A stretch of 64,000 nucleotides of DNA from Orientallactaga sibirica (GCA_036365145.1 JAEOAD010000982.1:6970001-7034000); one strand, 5' to 3'. Shown: positions 9,636 to 20,797, counted from the first letter of the stretch. The notes: generated by a model from the sequence alone, not told the origin. Numbers and translations are program-made.

Positions 9636-11529
9636 AAAATCTTTAAAGTGGTGATTCATATGGTATCTTATCTGGGGGAGAATCAGGATTGTTGCTTAAA
9701 CACTTCATTCCAGAAGTATCTGTTAAGATACTTCTGATGACACGACAGCAGTCTTGCTGTGTTTTTTCCTAGGGGAAGCACTTCCATAAGGCTATTGCTT
9801 TTTCCCTTCTTCCGTTTTTAAATGAGTTTTTAAAATATATTATAACTAGTTTTATTTCTGTAAAAGTGTTTCTAAAATTGCTATTTCATATAATAGACCA
9901 TATTCTAAATATCCCTCCCTTTCAAGCCATGTGATCTGTGGAAAGATAGTGGACTTTTTATTTCCCCTCTAGTGTTTATTTTTAAACACAAGTGGTCCTG
10001 CCAAATAAATACTCTCTGAGTGCATTCCTTGTCTGAATGGCCACACCTTTGAAACCCAGGAGACAACCTAGATTGCTGGAGAGTTGTAGGGGAGGGACGA
10101 TGACTTCTAGAGAAGCCACCCAAGCCATGAATTGGCCCTGGCTTCCTGAATCATAAACAAATGCAAGCTTTGTTCTCGCCATTCCTCATTTGGTCCCAAG
10201 TATGACTCAGGGTTAGGCTGGGTCCTCAGGCTCCGCGCCTTTGGCTGTTGGAAGGAAGTGGGACGAATTCAGGGTAGTTCTGGGACCTTTTCAAACTGAA
10301 GAGAGGAGGCTGACTACATGATGGGCGAAGAGGTATTTTTTTTTTCTTCTAGAGATGAAGCAAATCATTTTAATTTGTATCTTATCTATACTGTTTTGTA
10401 GGTGGAACTTGTAGTCATTTAGATGGCTGGGTGGGATAAAATGATGTTTGGGCCAGTTAGCTAGAACTCTACATTAGAGGACAGAGTGGGAAATTTTTAA
10501 AGAAAAATCTACCAAATGTAAGGATAATGTTATTAAGTCAGATGTTGCACTGGATTTATTTAACTGCTTTAATCTCTACCCCCACCACTTTGGTCAATTT
10601 GGCCATCAATTTTTACAGATGTTTCCAATTTCTCTGTGTCTTGATTTTCATGTGCTCACACTGCAGAAAGTAATTTATATGGGCAGTTTGCACAAGTAGT
10701 AACTGTTACACCATGTCACAGTGATATTTAGCAATTACAGATGCTTGTTCAGTAAACAGATCTAGCTTGCATTTCAGGTTAGTTTAGGAGAGAAGAATAT
10801 GTCTACAAAGAGAAAGCCAGCTGTGGGGCATTTCACCCTTGGGGGGTATGGATATTTGGAGTTTTTCTTATGAATGGAGAAACTGTGAGTAGTGATTTCT
10901 GCTTTTTATGGAGGTAAAAATATTTGCTTGATTTGGTAGTGCTGAGCATTTATATTTGTACACTTACAAATAGAGCAAAAACACTAAATTAATCTGCTTT
11001 TCTAAAAGTTAGCTAGTAGCAAGTAGTCATGTTTTACTTTGTGAGTTGTTCATATTTGTCTACCTAAAAGCAGAAGTCTATCATTTTTCCAAACACAAAA
11101 GAAAATTCCCTAAATAGACTTCAGGATAAGTAAGGCTTACGATTGTCATATGTCTTCCATATCCTCATTCTCTTTTTAAAAAAAAAAGTAAAGGGAGCGT
11201 CGAAGTCTATAAAATATGTCCTTTGTGTCTTTTAAAATCTGCTTTAACTTAAAATATTTTCAGAATTAAAAAAAGGGAAACAGCACGGCAAAAAAAGAAA
11301 CACGTTTCAACACATAATTTGAGTATAAGAGAAATTCTTGAAATGATTTTTAATGGCTTCTGTTGCTTGCTTGGGAGGATAGAGAGGATAGGATAGAGGG
11401 GAGCTTCAAGGATTAATTAACTAGAATAAAGTTCATCTACAATGGGTTGAAAGGATTTTTCCCAGGGAAAATGTGTGAAATTTGCCGGACTTGCTGTTGA
11501 ATGTCACCTTTCTGAGTTTTTAAAAGCAT
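9636..11529. other. Repeat-poor intronic island
   Basis: About 1.9 kb without a recognisable transposon, unusual here. The stretch 10000-10340 is richer in GC and holds an AP-1-like tgactcag (10203-10210) and an ETS-like ggaagt. It could be regulatory, but the sequence does not prove it. Confidence 0.4.
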
Positions 11530-11690
11530 ATCTTTTTTTTTTTTAGGTTAGCATGAAAGTAATGGGTTTCATTGTGGCATCTTCCCATGCATGTGTCATG
11601 ATACTTTGTTCTTATCCATTCCCCTCCCCCACTGCTCTTCCATTTATCCATTTCCCCCATAACTTTCTCATTTCTGATAAGGAGAACTCA
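11530..11690 (-). mobile_element. L1 3'-end fragment
   Basis: Poly-T, then 'atgggtttcattgtggcatc' and C-rich 'ttcccctccccc'. This is the look of a rodent L1 3' end in antisense. Confidence 0.6.
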
Positions 11691-11934
11691 GAATTAGGCA
11701 TTTATATGCACAATTAGGATGGAAGTCTTCACTGGGCAAATGAGTGAAAGCATGACAGGTTATAAGGTATGAAGATGGAAATGTCTCAGCTCCCCAGGCA
11801 AGCTCCAGGAAATTGGAATGGGAGGACGCCTGGGGACCCTCGCTGGTTCTGTGACCTATAAGCTACTTACTGCACTGGAGTGCTGCCTAAACACTAGGTT
11901 GGTTTCTCAGAAGTAAATAGCTCTGTTACTCCAT

Positions 11935-12550
11935 TCATGACAAGAATTCTTTGCAAGAATTACAATAATAGTCAAAACTCACAAAGTTGAAATATATAAG
12001 GAAGTAAATGTAAAATACCCTTAGTCCTGTGATTGAGCAAGAGCTATAGTTATGTGCATCCAACCCGCTTTTCTTTTTCTGCATTTGAATATGCATGAAT
12101 CCTGTATTTTTATACAGTGATGAGATCATATTGAATATATCCTGTTTTAAGTATCTTTTTTGTTTTTGTTTTTTATTTTTTATGAGAGACACAGAGAGAG
12201 AATGAGAATATATTGGCATACCAGGGCCTCCAGCCACTGCACTAGAACATCAGATGCATGCACCATCTTGTGCACGTGTGCGACCTTGCGTGCTTGCATC
12301 ACCTTGTGTATCTGGCTTACATGGGACCTGGAGAGCCAAACATGGGTTCTTAGGCTTTACAGAAAAGCTCCTTAATTACTATGCCATCTCTCCAGTCTCC
12401 TGTTTTAAATATCTTGACATGTTATGCCCCCCTTTTTCTGTTACTTAACAGTGGGGAGATAGACTTACTGTTTATTGAACAAATGATAACTGTTTGGATT
12501 GTTTTCATATTCTTGGTATTTTTTCCTATTCTGAATATTAAAAGCAGCAT
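11935..12550 (-). mobile_element. Ancient LINE-like remnant, split by a T-SINE
   Basis: Sequence on both sides of the SINE ('ttatacagtgatgagatcat', 'tatcttgacatgttatg', 'gttacttaacag') resembles an old L1-type repeat, also seen near 20395. Strand is uncertain. Confidence 0.4.
12158..12398 (-). mobile_element. T-SINE, long form 1
   Basis: Contains 'gtgcacgtgtgcgaccttg' and 'gcttgcatcaccttgtg', the long internal segment. Flanked by cctgttttaagtatctt (12141-12157) and the same 17-mer with one change (12399-12415). Confidence 0.93.
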
Positions 12551-12704
12551 TCTTAGGCTAAGCATGGTGGCCCATGCCTGTAATCCCAGCAGCCAGAAAA
12601 CTGGGGCAGGAGGACTGCCATGTTTTTGAGGCTGGCCTAAGATGATGTAATTCCAGGTTAGCCTGCATTACAATGTGAGACACTGTTTCAAAAAAAAAAA
12701 AAAA
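12551..12704 (+). mobile_element. B1 SINE
   Basis: 'aagcatggtggcccatgcc', 'tgtaatcccagcag' and a poly-A tail. The flank agcattc occurs before and cagcattc after it. Confidence 0.85.
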
Positions 12705-12759
12705 ACAGCATTCATGTCTATGCATTATTGTACCTGCCATGATTAATTCCTTTAGATCA

Positions 12760-12792
12760 ATTTTGTGTTTGTGTGTGTGTGTGTGTGTGTGT
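12760..12792. repeat. (GT)n microsatellite
   Basis: Short, nearly pure GT run beside the next B1. Confidence 0.85.
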
Positions 12793-12925
12793 TTGAGACA
12801 GGTTCTCATAACAACTGCTTGGCCTCTCTAACTTGCTGTGTACTTCAGGATTACTTTGGACTCCTGATACTTTTGCCTATATCTCTTGAGCGCAGGGAAT
12901 CTTAGGCATGCCACAGCTGGCTGGT
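12793..12925 (-). mobile_element. Diverged B1 SINE
   Basis: Antisense B1: 'tgagacaggttctcataac', 'tgtacttcaggattactttg', 'ttaggcatgccacagctgg'. Confidence 0.65.
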
Positions 12926-13108
12926 AAGCTGAATTTTTAGAAGAGGAATTGTGGGGTTGGGGCTGTAGCTCAGTTGATAGGGTGCTTGCCAGCATGCACA
13001 GAGCCCTGAGTCTGATCCCTAGCATTGCATAAACTGGGTGTGATGGCACACATCTGTAAATCTCACTGCTTAGGAAGTGGAGGCAGGAAGATCAAAAATT
13101 AAAGGCTG

Positions 13109-13293
13109 GGCTGGAGAGATGGCTCAGTGTTTAAGGCACTTGCATGCAAAGCCTACAGACTGGGTTCAATTCCCCAGTATTCATGTAAAGGCACATGCAC
13201 AAAGTGGTGCGTGCATCTGGAGTTCATTTGTTTGAAGCAGCTGGAGGTCCTGGCACACACGTTCTCTATCTCTTTTTTAGCTATCTCTGCTTA

Positions 13294-13338
<45 letters not shown>
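13109..13338 (+). mobile_element. T-SINE, short form (inverted pair, left arm)
   Basis: Complete + copy ending in a long (AAAT)n run (about 13294-13341). Its tail abuts the tail of the next, oppositely oriented copy. Confidence 0.92.
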
Positions 13339-13339
<1 letters not shown>

Positions 13340-13340
<1 letters not shown>

Positions 13341-13556
13341 ATATTTTTAATATTTTATTTTTCTTTATTTATTTGAGAAAGAGAGATATTGAGGGAGGGA
13401 GAGAGGATGGGTGCGCCAGGGCCTCCAGCCACTGCAAACAAACTCTAGATGTATGTGCCCCGTTGTGCATCTGGTTTACGTGGGTTCTGGGGAATCGAAC
13501 CTGGGTCCTTTGGCTTTGCAGGCAAGTGCCTTAAACACTAAGCCATTTCTCCTGCC
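13340..13556 (-). mobile_element. T-SINE, short form (inverted pair, right arm)
   Basis: Complete antisense copy ending 'aagccatttctcctgccc'. With the left arm it makes an inverted repeat of ~200-bp arms and almost no spacer beyond the tails. Confidence 0.92.
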
Positions 13557-13610
13557 CAATAAAACTATTTTTTTAAGTTAAATATCATCCTTGGCTACAT
13601 AGTGAGTTTA

Positions 13611-13776
13611 TTTTTATTTTTATTTTTATTTTGCTTTTTCACGGTAGGTTCTCACTCCAGCTCAGGCTGATCTGGAACCCACTATGTAGTCTCAGAGTGG
13701 TCTTGAACACACGGTGATCCTCTTACCTCTGCCTTCCAAGTACTGGGATTAAAGGCCTATGCCACCATGCCTGGTT
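13611..13776 (-). mobile_element. B1 SINE inside the B4 element
   Basis: (TTTTTA)n tail and full antisense B1. Flanks ctacatagtgagttta (13595-13610) and the same 16-mer with one change (13777-13792). Confidence 0.92.
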
Positions 13777-13847
13777 CTACATAGTGAATTTAAGGCCAGC
13801 CTGTTCTACATGAAACCTTGTCTAAAAATGCATATTAGATTATTCAA

Positions 13848-13983
13848 AGTCCAGGTATGATGGCATAGGTTTGTAATCCCAAGACTTGGGTTGCTGAGGC
13901 AGGAAGAGCTTGAATTGAAGGCTAGATTGGGCTAGATGGTGAGCTCCAGGTAAGTGAGAATCTTTATCATAAAATCAAAAAAG
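13848..13983 (+). mobile_element. Diverged B1 SINE
   Basis: 'ccaggtatgatggcatagg', 'ttgtaatcccaagacttgg', 'gctgaggcaggaagagc', then an A-rich tail. Confidence 0.7.
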
Positions 13984-14021
13984 AATTTCCAGGTTAAGAG
14001 GTGATTCGACTTTGGTTTATT

Positions 14022-14248
14022 TATTTTTTAATTTAATTTAATTTATTTATTTGAGAGAGAGAAAGAAGCAGAGAGAAAGAGAAACAGATAGAGAGAGAAT
14101 GGGCATGCCAGGGCTTCCAACCACTGCAAATGAACTCCAGACGCATGCGTCCCATTGTGCATCTGGCTTACGTGGGGCCTAGGGAATGAAACCTAGGTCC
14201 TTTGGCTTTGCAAGCAAGTGCCTTAACCTCTAAGCCATTTCTCCAGCC
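14022..14248 (-). mobile_element. T-SINE, short form
   Basis: (TTTAA)n tail, long GA block and full antisense body ending 'agccatttctccagccc'. Confidence 0.93.
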
Positions 14249-14249
14249 C

Positions 14250-14392
14250 TGTTTGTTTATTTTTTGAAACAGAGCCCTCTCTAGCCCAGGCTGACCTAGA
14301 GCTAACTCTGTAGCTCAGGCTGGCCTTGAACTCATGACAATCCCTTGCCTTAGCCTCCTGAGTGCTTAAACACATGCATTACTGTGGTTAGC
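14250..14392 (-). mobile_element. Diverged B1 SINE
   Basis: Antisense B1 ('agcccaggctgacctagag', 'aactcatgacaatccc') with a deletion near its head. Confidence 0.75.
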
Positions 14393-14399
14393 TATTATT

Positions 14400-14595
14400 T
14401 TATTTTGTTTTATTTTATTTTATTCTATTTTATTTTGTTTTATTTTATTTTGGTTTTTCGAAGTATGGTTTTTTTCTAGCCCAGGCTGACCTGGAATTCA
14501 CTATGTACTCTCAGGCTGGCCTCGAACTCACAGTGATCCTCCTACCTGGGCCTCCCAAGTGCTGGAATTAAAGATGTATGCCACCACACCCGGCT
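14400..14595 (-). mobile_element. B1 SINE
   Basis: (TTTTA/G)n tail of about 60 bp, then full antisense B1. Flank ctattattt on both sides. Confidence 0.92.
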
Positions 14596-14633
14596 CTATT
14601 ATTTCAATTATTCGGATGTTTTTCTTTGGGTTT

Positions 14634-14799
14634 GTTTTGTTTTGTTTTGTATTTTTGTTTTTCAAGGTAGGGTCTCACTCTAGCCCAGCTGACTTGGAAT
14701 TCACTATGTAGTCTCAGGGTGGCCTTGAACTCACTGCAATCCTCCTACCTCTGCCTCCCAAGTGCTGGGATTAAAGGAATGAACCACCACACCCAGTGG
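14634..14799 (-). mobile_element. B1 SINE
   Basis: (GTTTT)n tail and full antisense B1 ending 'ccaccacacccagtgg'. Third B1 in a row in the same orientation. Confidence 0.92.
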
Positions 14800-14930
14800 A
14801 AGTTTTGTTTTTAATGAAAATAGCCCAAGTGTATGTTTTCTTTTAATGCCAGTAGAATAAAAGTATGACTTTTGTAATCGTTTGCACTTACCCCAACTTC
14901 CTAGTAGAAATCCCCCTAAAGCTTCTATAG

Positions 14931-15071
14931 CTGAGCATGATAGTGCTCACTTGTAGTCCCAGCACTCCAGAGGCTAAGCAAGAACTGCCACAAGCTCCAG
15001 GCCAACTTAGGAACTGGTGGAGACTGAGACCAACTGACCCTGTCTCTAAAAGCAAACCAACAAACAAAAAG
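14931..15071 (+). mobile_element. Diverged B1 SINE
   Basis: 'gctgagcatgatagtgctc', 'tgtagtcccagcactcc', 'accctgtctctaaaagc', then a CAAA-rich tail. Confidence 0.7.
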
Positions 15072-15179
15072 CTTTCTCTATACAGCGTGTGAAACTAAGG
15101 ACATTGACATAAATCTGTCATTACTATTCATCTCCAGAAATTTTTCGTCCTGCAAATTCTGTACCCTTGAGACATTAAC

Positions 15180-15825
15180 CCCTACACCCATCTTCCCTTA
15201 AGCCCCTCAAAGTCCATTCTGTTTCCATCTCTATGAACTGACTAGATACTATGTGTATGTGTGTGTGTTATATATGTGTGTGCATATATATGTTATATAT
15301 GTATGTATATATAATTTTATACAGATTTGTCCCTTTGTGCTTGGCTTATTTCATGTAACACAGCATACTCATTATTCATTTGTAGCTTGTAGAATTTCAT
15401 TCCTTCTAAGGCTGAATAACAGTCCATTGTATGTATATACCACATTTTATTAGTACATGTTTTTCTCTTAATATCTGAGTTTTTTCCACCTTTTGCCTAT
15501 TATGAATAGCAGTGTAATGAATGTTGTTCTTCCCTTACCTTTCCTTGCTTTGGATTCTTCTGGGCATATCCCTAGAAGTGCAGTTGTTGGATCATAGCCT
15601 TACTGCTTTGTGGGACCTTTATGCTGTTTTCCAGTGGCTGCACCACATTTTAAATCCACAGGGGTTCTGAGTTTTTACATCCTCACAGACCCATGCTATT
15701 TTTCTGCTTTTTTTTTCATTTTGTTTTGCTAGCAATCATCCTAATGGATGTGAAGTAGTATTTGATTGCAGTTAGAATTGCTGTTGAACATGTGTCCATG
15801 TTGTATATAACTAAAGGGGAACGCT
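15180..15825 (-). mobile_element. L1 LINE, antisense 3' region
   Basis: Old L1 in antisense: 'taaggctgaataacagtcca', 'atatcaccacat'-like 'gtatataccacattttatta', 'gttggatcatagccttact', 'ctaatggatgtgaagtagta'. A TG/TA-rich tract (about 15250-15313) lies inside it. Confidence 0.75.
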
Positions 15826-16858
15826 AACATTCTTGTAATCTTAGAACTGAGGAGTGGGAGAATCAAGGGAAAGGTCTTCTATCTAGCTAAATGTTTGCAC
15901 AACTACAAGGAACTGCAAATTATTTAAAGAAAGAACTAGGTCCTACTTTGCTGCATCTGAAGAAAAACAATTAGTGTCCAGGTAGTTGGTTGAATTCTTG
16001 GTTTTTACGTACCCTCAACCCCTTACTTAAATGGTTTGTGGAGCATGGATTCAAAATAGTTCTTTTGAGAATTTCTCCTGTGTGCTATTTATTGTCAATT
16101 TTAAGTGGTTCCTTCTTGATTCTTCTCACACAGTGGGGAAGTCATGCTCTATGAGTGATTTTCAGTTGTTGCATTGCACTATAGAATTGCTTGGGGTTAA
16201 GAAATGAAAGTCCTTTTTGTAGATTATTTGCTGAATTGGTTATATGTTTCAGTTGATATTCTTTGATAGGGAATACAGAACTATTTGTAAATATCATGGC
16301 CTTTTTTGCTCTCTACAGATAATAGTGATTATTTCATAATATCTATATGCTTCAGTTTACAGATGCTTTTGGTTCTTGAAATTCAAGTATGTAAACAGTT
16401 CTGAGTGGCTATTAAAATGGGCATGATTTTATACTTAATATGATTTTCTGATATTCTCACTAGCTTTAAAAATGATATACAGACCAGTTAAGATTCTGAG
16501 GGATGGAATAAATTTAATGCTATATGAAAACTAGGAACTTTAACAAGATATTTAGCTTACTCAGTCTGCATGGCAGCATGTCTTTCCTCACATTTAACAA
16601 GTTTAGAACCCACACCTCTGTCAATCAGCAACTTGTCTTGTACTTCTCTGTGGCATTGGAGCTCATTTAATTGCCTCAAGATTTACTCTCAGCTCAGGCC
16701 CTCAGTATTGGAGGCCAGATCCCCAAATAAATGTGTTCCCATAGACACTATAGAAACAAAAGGAAGCATAAGCATAATCAGCTCTACTTATACTTCTAAT
16801 AGATATTTATCTTTCTGAACTTGGAATTGTCATTTTAAGATGAACAATATATCAATTT
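15826..16858. other. No gene or repeat recognised
   Basis: AT-rich intronic sequence. The frame of 82 codons at 16570-16818 has no recognisable domain. Confidence 0.5.
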
Positions 16859-17157
16859 AGAGTGTAGATGGTGCCGCCAGTGCCGGTCTCTCCACTCAGC
16901 AAGCTCAGCCAGTACTCCGCCTTGGCCTTGGCATGGCCTATGGTGCCAAGTGCTACAGTTACCTAAAATACTGGCCAGAAGAGGAGAGGAGGGTAGCAGC
17001 CGAGGAGAAGAAGAGGCAGGATGAACTGAAATGGATCGAGAGAGAATTGGCAGAAGCTCAAGATGACAGCATATTAAAGTGAGGTGCCAGCAGACTTACC
17101 TTTCTTTGGCCCCTGTGGATGAATAAAACTTTGGTTTGTGGGGGAAAAAAAAGAGTG
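16859..17157 (+). pseudogene. ATP5ME: Processed pseudogene of ATP5ME
   Basis: Intronless copy of the mRNA for ATP synthase subunit e, a small membrane-domain subunit of mitochondrial F1Fo ATP synthase. The ATG is at 16868 and the TGA at 17080-17082. The frame begins MVPPVPVSPLSKL. A one-base deletion near 16930 shifts it; the sequence then resumes as GMAYGAK, EEERRVAAEEKKRQDELK and ends DDSILK. Counting the missing base gives 71 residues, the usual length of mammalian subunit e. The polyadenylation signal aataaa (17122-17127) is followed by a short A run (17145-17152). The short direct repeat agagtg (16859-16864 and 17152-17157) may be the target duplication. The intron location, absence of introns and the frameshift all argue against function. 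Confidence 0.93.
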
Positions 17158-17262
17158 CACTAGAATTATCTTAAGACACACTTCATCAGAAGGCTGCCCT
17201 AAAGCCATTTCATGGATGGCTATGATTCTGAAGTGTTTCCTCACTTAAAATTATTCTTAAAC

Positions 17263-17485
17263 GGGGGCTGTAGAAGATGGCTTAGCAGTTAAGGCATGTG
17301 CCTGCAAAGCCAAAGGATCCTGGTTTGATTCTCCAGGACCCACGTAAGCCAGATGCACAAGGGGGCACGTGCATCTGGAGTTCGTTTGCAGTGTCTTGAG
17401 GCCCTTGTGCACCCATTCTTTCTCTCACACACACTTTCTCTACCTCTTTCTCTCTCTCTCAAATAAATAAATAAAATATCTTTGA
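17263..17485 (+). mobile_element. T-SINE, short form, with 16-bp duplication
   Basis: Complete copy ('gaagatggcttagcagttaa' to (AAAT)n). The perfect 16-mer aaaattattcttaaac lies at 17247-17262 and 17486-17501. Confidence 0.95.
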
Positions 17486-17501
17486 AAAATTATTCTTAAA
17501 C

Positions 17502-18112
17502 ATTTAGGCATCAAGTAGGCAGCATTTGGGAAAAGAAAGGCAGGAAGTTGAGGTCTTTGTCTCTTAGAAATTGTATTTCTGTGTTGCTCACTCAGGATGA
17601 AGTTAGCAATGGTAAAGATGGATTTACTGCTTCATCTTTTTCTTCTCTCATTGGCTAAGCATTTTCATCTGCCATTGATTTTAATATGTTTTGCACTGTT
17701 TGTTTTGGTAGTATCTGTTTAGTCTGGTATTTTGACTTAGTGTTCGTATTTTCTCTTTCCATCAGAAAACAGCTTCTCTGGATATCTTTTCTAGAGTAGT
17801 GAAAATTGATAACTGATATAATGATGTCAAGAATATCAAGATTTTAGATCCCAGAGTTGTTCACATATGTTCTCTTGGCACAGTGATTAGTACTGTCCAG
17901 TTACTGCACTAGGGGAGCTAGATGCCATATAGATCCTCCATGTCTAATTGTACACTTAATTTCTTTTGATCCTAACCCTAGTACACCCCTCTACAGTTAG
18001 GCACTGTTAGAAGTAGATTAAGAAGACATACTTATAATTTAAAATCCTGGCTTTTCAAATGATAAGAAAGTAGATACTGTTTTTTTTTAATTCAAGAGAG
18101 ATAAAAATTTTC
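17502..18112. other. No gene recognised
   Basis: Intronic DNA. A possible degraded MIR lies at about 17950-18020 ('cttttgatcctaaccc', 'cagttaggcactgtta'). Confidence 0.4.
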
Positions 18113-18124
18113 AGAAATGAGTAA

Positions 18125-18295
18125 TTTGCCAGGTGTGGTGGTGCACACCTTTAATCCGAGCACTTGGGAGGCAGAGGTAGAAGGATCGCTATGAGTTCAA
18201 GGTCACCCTGAGACTACATAGTGAATTCCAGGTCAGCCTGGGTTAGAGCAAGACCCTACTTCAAAACTCCTCCCCCCCACAAAAAAAGAAAAAAA
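18125..18295 (+). mobile_element. B1 SINE
   Basis: Complete B1 with an A-rich tail broken by a C run. The 12-mer agaaatgagtaa flanks it (18113-18124 and 18296-18307). Confidence 0.95.
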
Positions 18296-18307
18296 AGAAA
18301 TGAGTAA

Positions 18308-19466
18308 CTATGTCCGCTCATGGAAATAATTTACCTAACCAGTACATATCACAGTATTAATCTGCTGTATAAAGCTAAATGATATATAATTAATTATGAA
18401 TGTATTGTAACCTCACTGTACTTTGCAGTCAAAGATTACAGAGTGTCTGTTGCTTTAGTATATTTTTTTGTATGCAGTGCCCAAGAGTTCAAAAAACTGC
18501 AGGTTTTTATGACCTTCAGTCTTAGGTTCATTAGGCCAGAACCTGAAAAACAGTGTGGATAAGAGATGAAGAGCAAGCTGAAGAATATTATTGAGAGACT
18601 GGGTGAGAGCTAAATTAAGGAATGATCACCAAGTTTCCAAGTACTAAAAATGACTGCATGTGGCTATGTAGCAGTATTTTTGTGTGTAGCCCAACCTTGT
18701 CTGGTCTAATCCTATATGAAATAAAGATTTTAATGATGGTTGATCATCTTGCCACGAAAATAAATGGCTAGAAAGAGGTAGGGTTATGCTAGAAGGTAGC
18801 AAATGAAAATCATCAAGAAACTACGTATTAGAAGTTATGGAAAAATCTTGGTCATTGCAGCAAAGAGATGTGAATAAAGTCTAAGGATATTAAAGATCAT
18901 ACAGGATTTGGTGGGTGACTATTTGATTCCACTGATGACTGAAAAAGGCATCTTCATTTAACTTGAGGCATAGTGATTAGGTTAGTAATAAGCCCATAGT
19001 GAGGGCTTATTTATAAACTCATTTCATTGTCCTGGGCAGTGAAAATGTGGATTTTTTTTTCTTGAAAATCCCTGTAAATTTGGGGACATGACCAATCTGA
19101 AACCTATATGCCAGAAGTATATTAACAATAATAATTCAGGAGTAACAAATGGATTATTTACTCCAAAGGTACCATTCCTGAATTTGCCCTCTTTTGTTAC
19201 CATCTGCTGTGCATCTGGGTTGATTTCCCTGTGCAGTCTATAGCAACCCTTTGTGATATACTTAAGTAAATAACCAACTGATTGTAAGAATAGCAGTCAA
19301 AAAAGGGAACCTCAATATCTGTGAGGCCTGTTTCTTAGTACACTTATTTTTACTACCAGTTGAGATACTATTTCTCATACTTACTTTGATTTATGTCTAA
19401 AAAGTTGTGGAAAAAAACAGAAGGTGGTAGTTAAGCTATGAACATGCAAATGGTTCTCATCCCTTA
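18308..19466. other. No gene or repeat recognised
   Basis: AT-rich intronic sequence of about 1.2 kb without transposon signatures I know. Confidence 0.5.
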
Positions 19467-19481
19467 CATCCATTCTTTTTT

Positions 19482-19644
19482 TTTGTTTTGTTTTGTTTTG
19501 GTTTTTCGAGGTAGGGTCTCACTCTGGTTCAGGCTGACCTGGAATTCACTATGTAGTCTCAGGGTGGCCTCGAACTCTCGGCGATCCTCCTACCTCTGCC
19601 TCCCGAGTGCTAGGATTAAAGGCGTGCGCCACCATGCCCAGCTT
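19482..19644 (-). mobile_element. B1 SINE with perfect 15-bp duplication
   Basis: Full antisense B1 close to the family consensus. catccattctttttt lies at 19467-19481 and 19645-19659, suggesting a young insertion. Confidence 0.95.
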
Positions 19645-19659
19645 CATCCATTCTTTTTT

Positions 19660-19878
19660 AAAAAATTAATTTTATTTATTTGAGAGGGAGGGAGGGGATG
19701 GGAAAAAAGAGAGGAGGGGGGAGAATAGGTGCACTAGAACCTCCAGCTGCTGCAAACAAATTCTCAGATCCATGTGCCACCTTGTGCAACTGGCTTACGT
19801 GGGACCTAGGTAATCCAATCTGGGTCCTTTGGCTTTGCAGGCAAGTGCCTTAACCACTAAGCCATCTCTCCAGCTCTC
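19660..19878 (-). mobile_element. T-SINE, short form
   Basis: GA-rich block and full antisense body ending 'taagccatctctccagctc'. Flanks share tccattctt, the same target region the B1 used. Confidence 0.9.
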
Positions 19879-19880
19879 CA

Positions 19881-20394
19881 TTCTTTAAAGACCGGAAATT
19901 AGGGAATCTGTAACCATTGTCTTTGATCATACATGAAAAACCATTCCAAAAAAGTTATTAACTCTTTCTTCAGTCCCATTCAGGTCTTCGAATAAGAAAT
20001 TCAGATTTAATCACAAGATCAGGAAATATGTTTTTGGCTGTGAAAACATTTGATAAAATGTCCCAATACTTTATTTGGAATAGCATTAATTGGAAATGGC
20101 TCTGCATCATGTACTTAGTCACTGAAGATATGAACTGATGAACAACTAACTATAAGTGAAGGGGATGATAAATGACAGAGTGTGTTCTATACGGGTGGTG
20201 TCTTGCAAATTACCATCATGATTCACTTTGCATCTGATGTTCTTAACATCTTTACTAATGACTTGGAAATATAATGACACTCAAATGAGAGCTGCATGTG
20301 ATTTCTAGTTAGGAGGCATTGCAAATCAAATCAGACCTTATGGGCAGACATCAATAATGTGGAAAGGTAGACCATAATTTATAGCTACATTAAT
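19881..20394. other. No gene or repeat recognised
   Basis: Intronic sequence with no supported feature. Confidence 0.5.
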
Positions 20395-20695
20395 GCTGTT
20401 TATTGTACTTCTTAAAATTTCATTTTTTTCTGATTATAAAAATACATTCTGAAACACTAGAGAATAAAAACATAAAAAGAAAGCAAAAGCACCAATAATT
20501 TAATCTCCCTGAGGCAACCACTGTTAACATTTTAAAATATTAACTTTCAGTCTTTTGCCATACATTTTTAACTGGTTGAGATCATACCACACTCATAATT
20601 TTTTTCCACACACATACTTTTGTATCTGTCTCATTTAGCATTATATAAAAATTTCCCACATTGTTGCAGACTTTTTGTAAACATCTCTTTAAAAG
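20395..20695 (-). mobile_element. Ancient LINE-like remnant
   Basis: 'ggcaaccactgttaacattt', 'ctttcagtcttttgccatac' and 'ttgagatcataccacactc' recall an old L1-type repeat also seen near 11935-12550. Family and strand uncertain. Confidence 0.45.
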
Positions 20696-20722
20696 GCTGG
20701 AAGACTCAGGATTTTTTTCCTT

Positions 20723-20797
20723 TTTGTGGAAGTGCAGGGGATTGAACCCTGAGGGTCTTATACATGCTAAGCAGGAGCTGTGTCACCAAGCCCTGCC
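20723..20797 (-). mobile_element. ID-like SINE
   Basis: Antisense ID head: 'ggggattgaaccctgaggg', 'catgctaagcaggagctgtg'. Confidence 0.6.

Larger units (their letters stand above)
12953..13830 (+). mobile_element. B4-type (ID+B1) SINE, split twice
   Basis: 12953-13026 is an ID-like head ('ggggctgtagctcagttg'). 13030-13107 starts a B1-like half that resumes at about 13585-13610 and ends at 13793-13830 ('aggccagcctgttctacatg'). Two T-SINEs and a B1 interrupt it. Confidence 0.65.
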
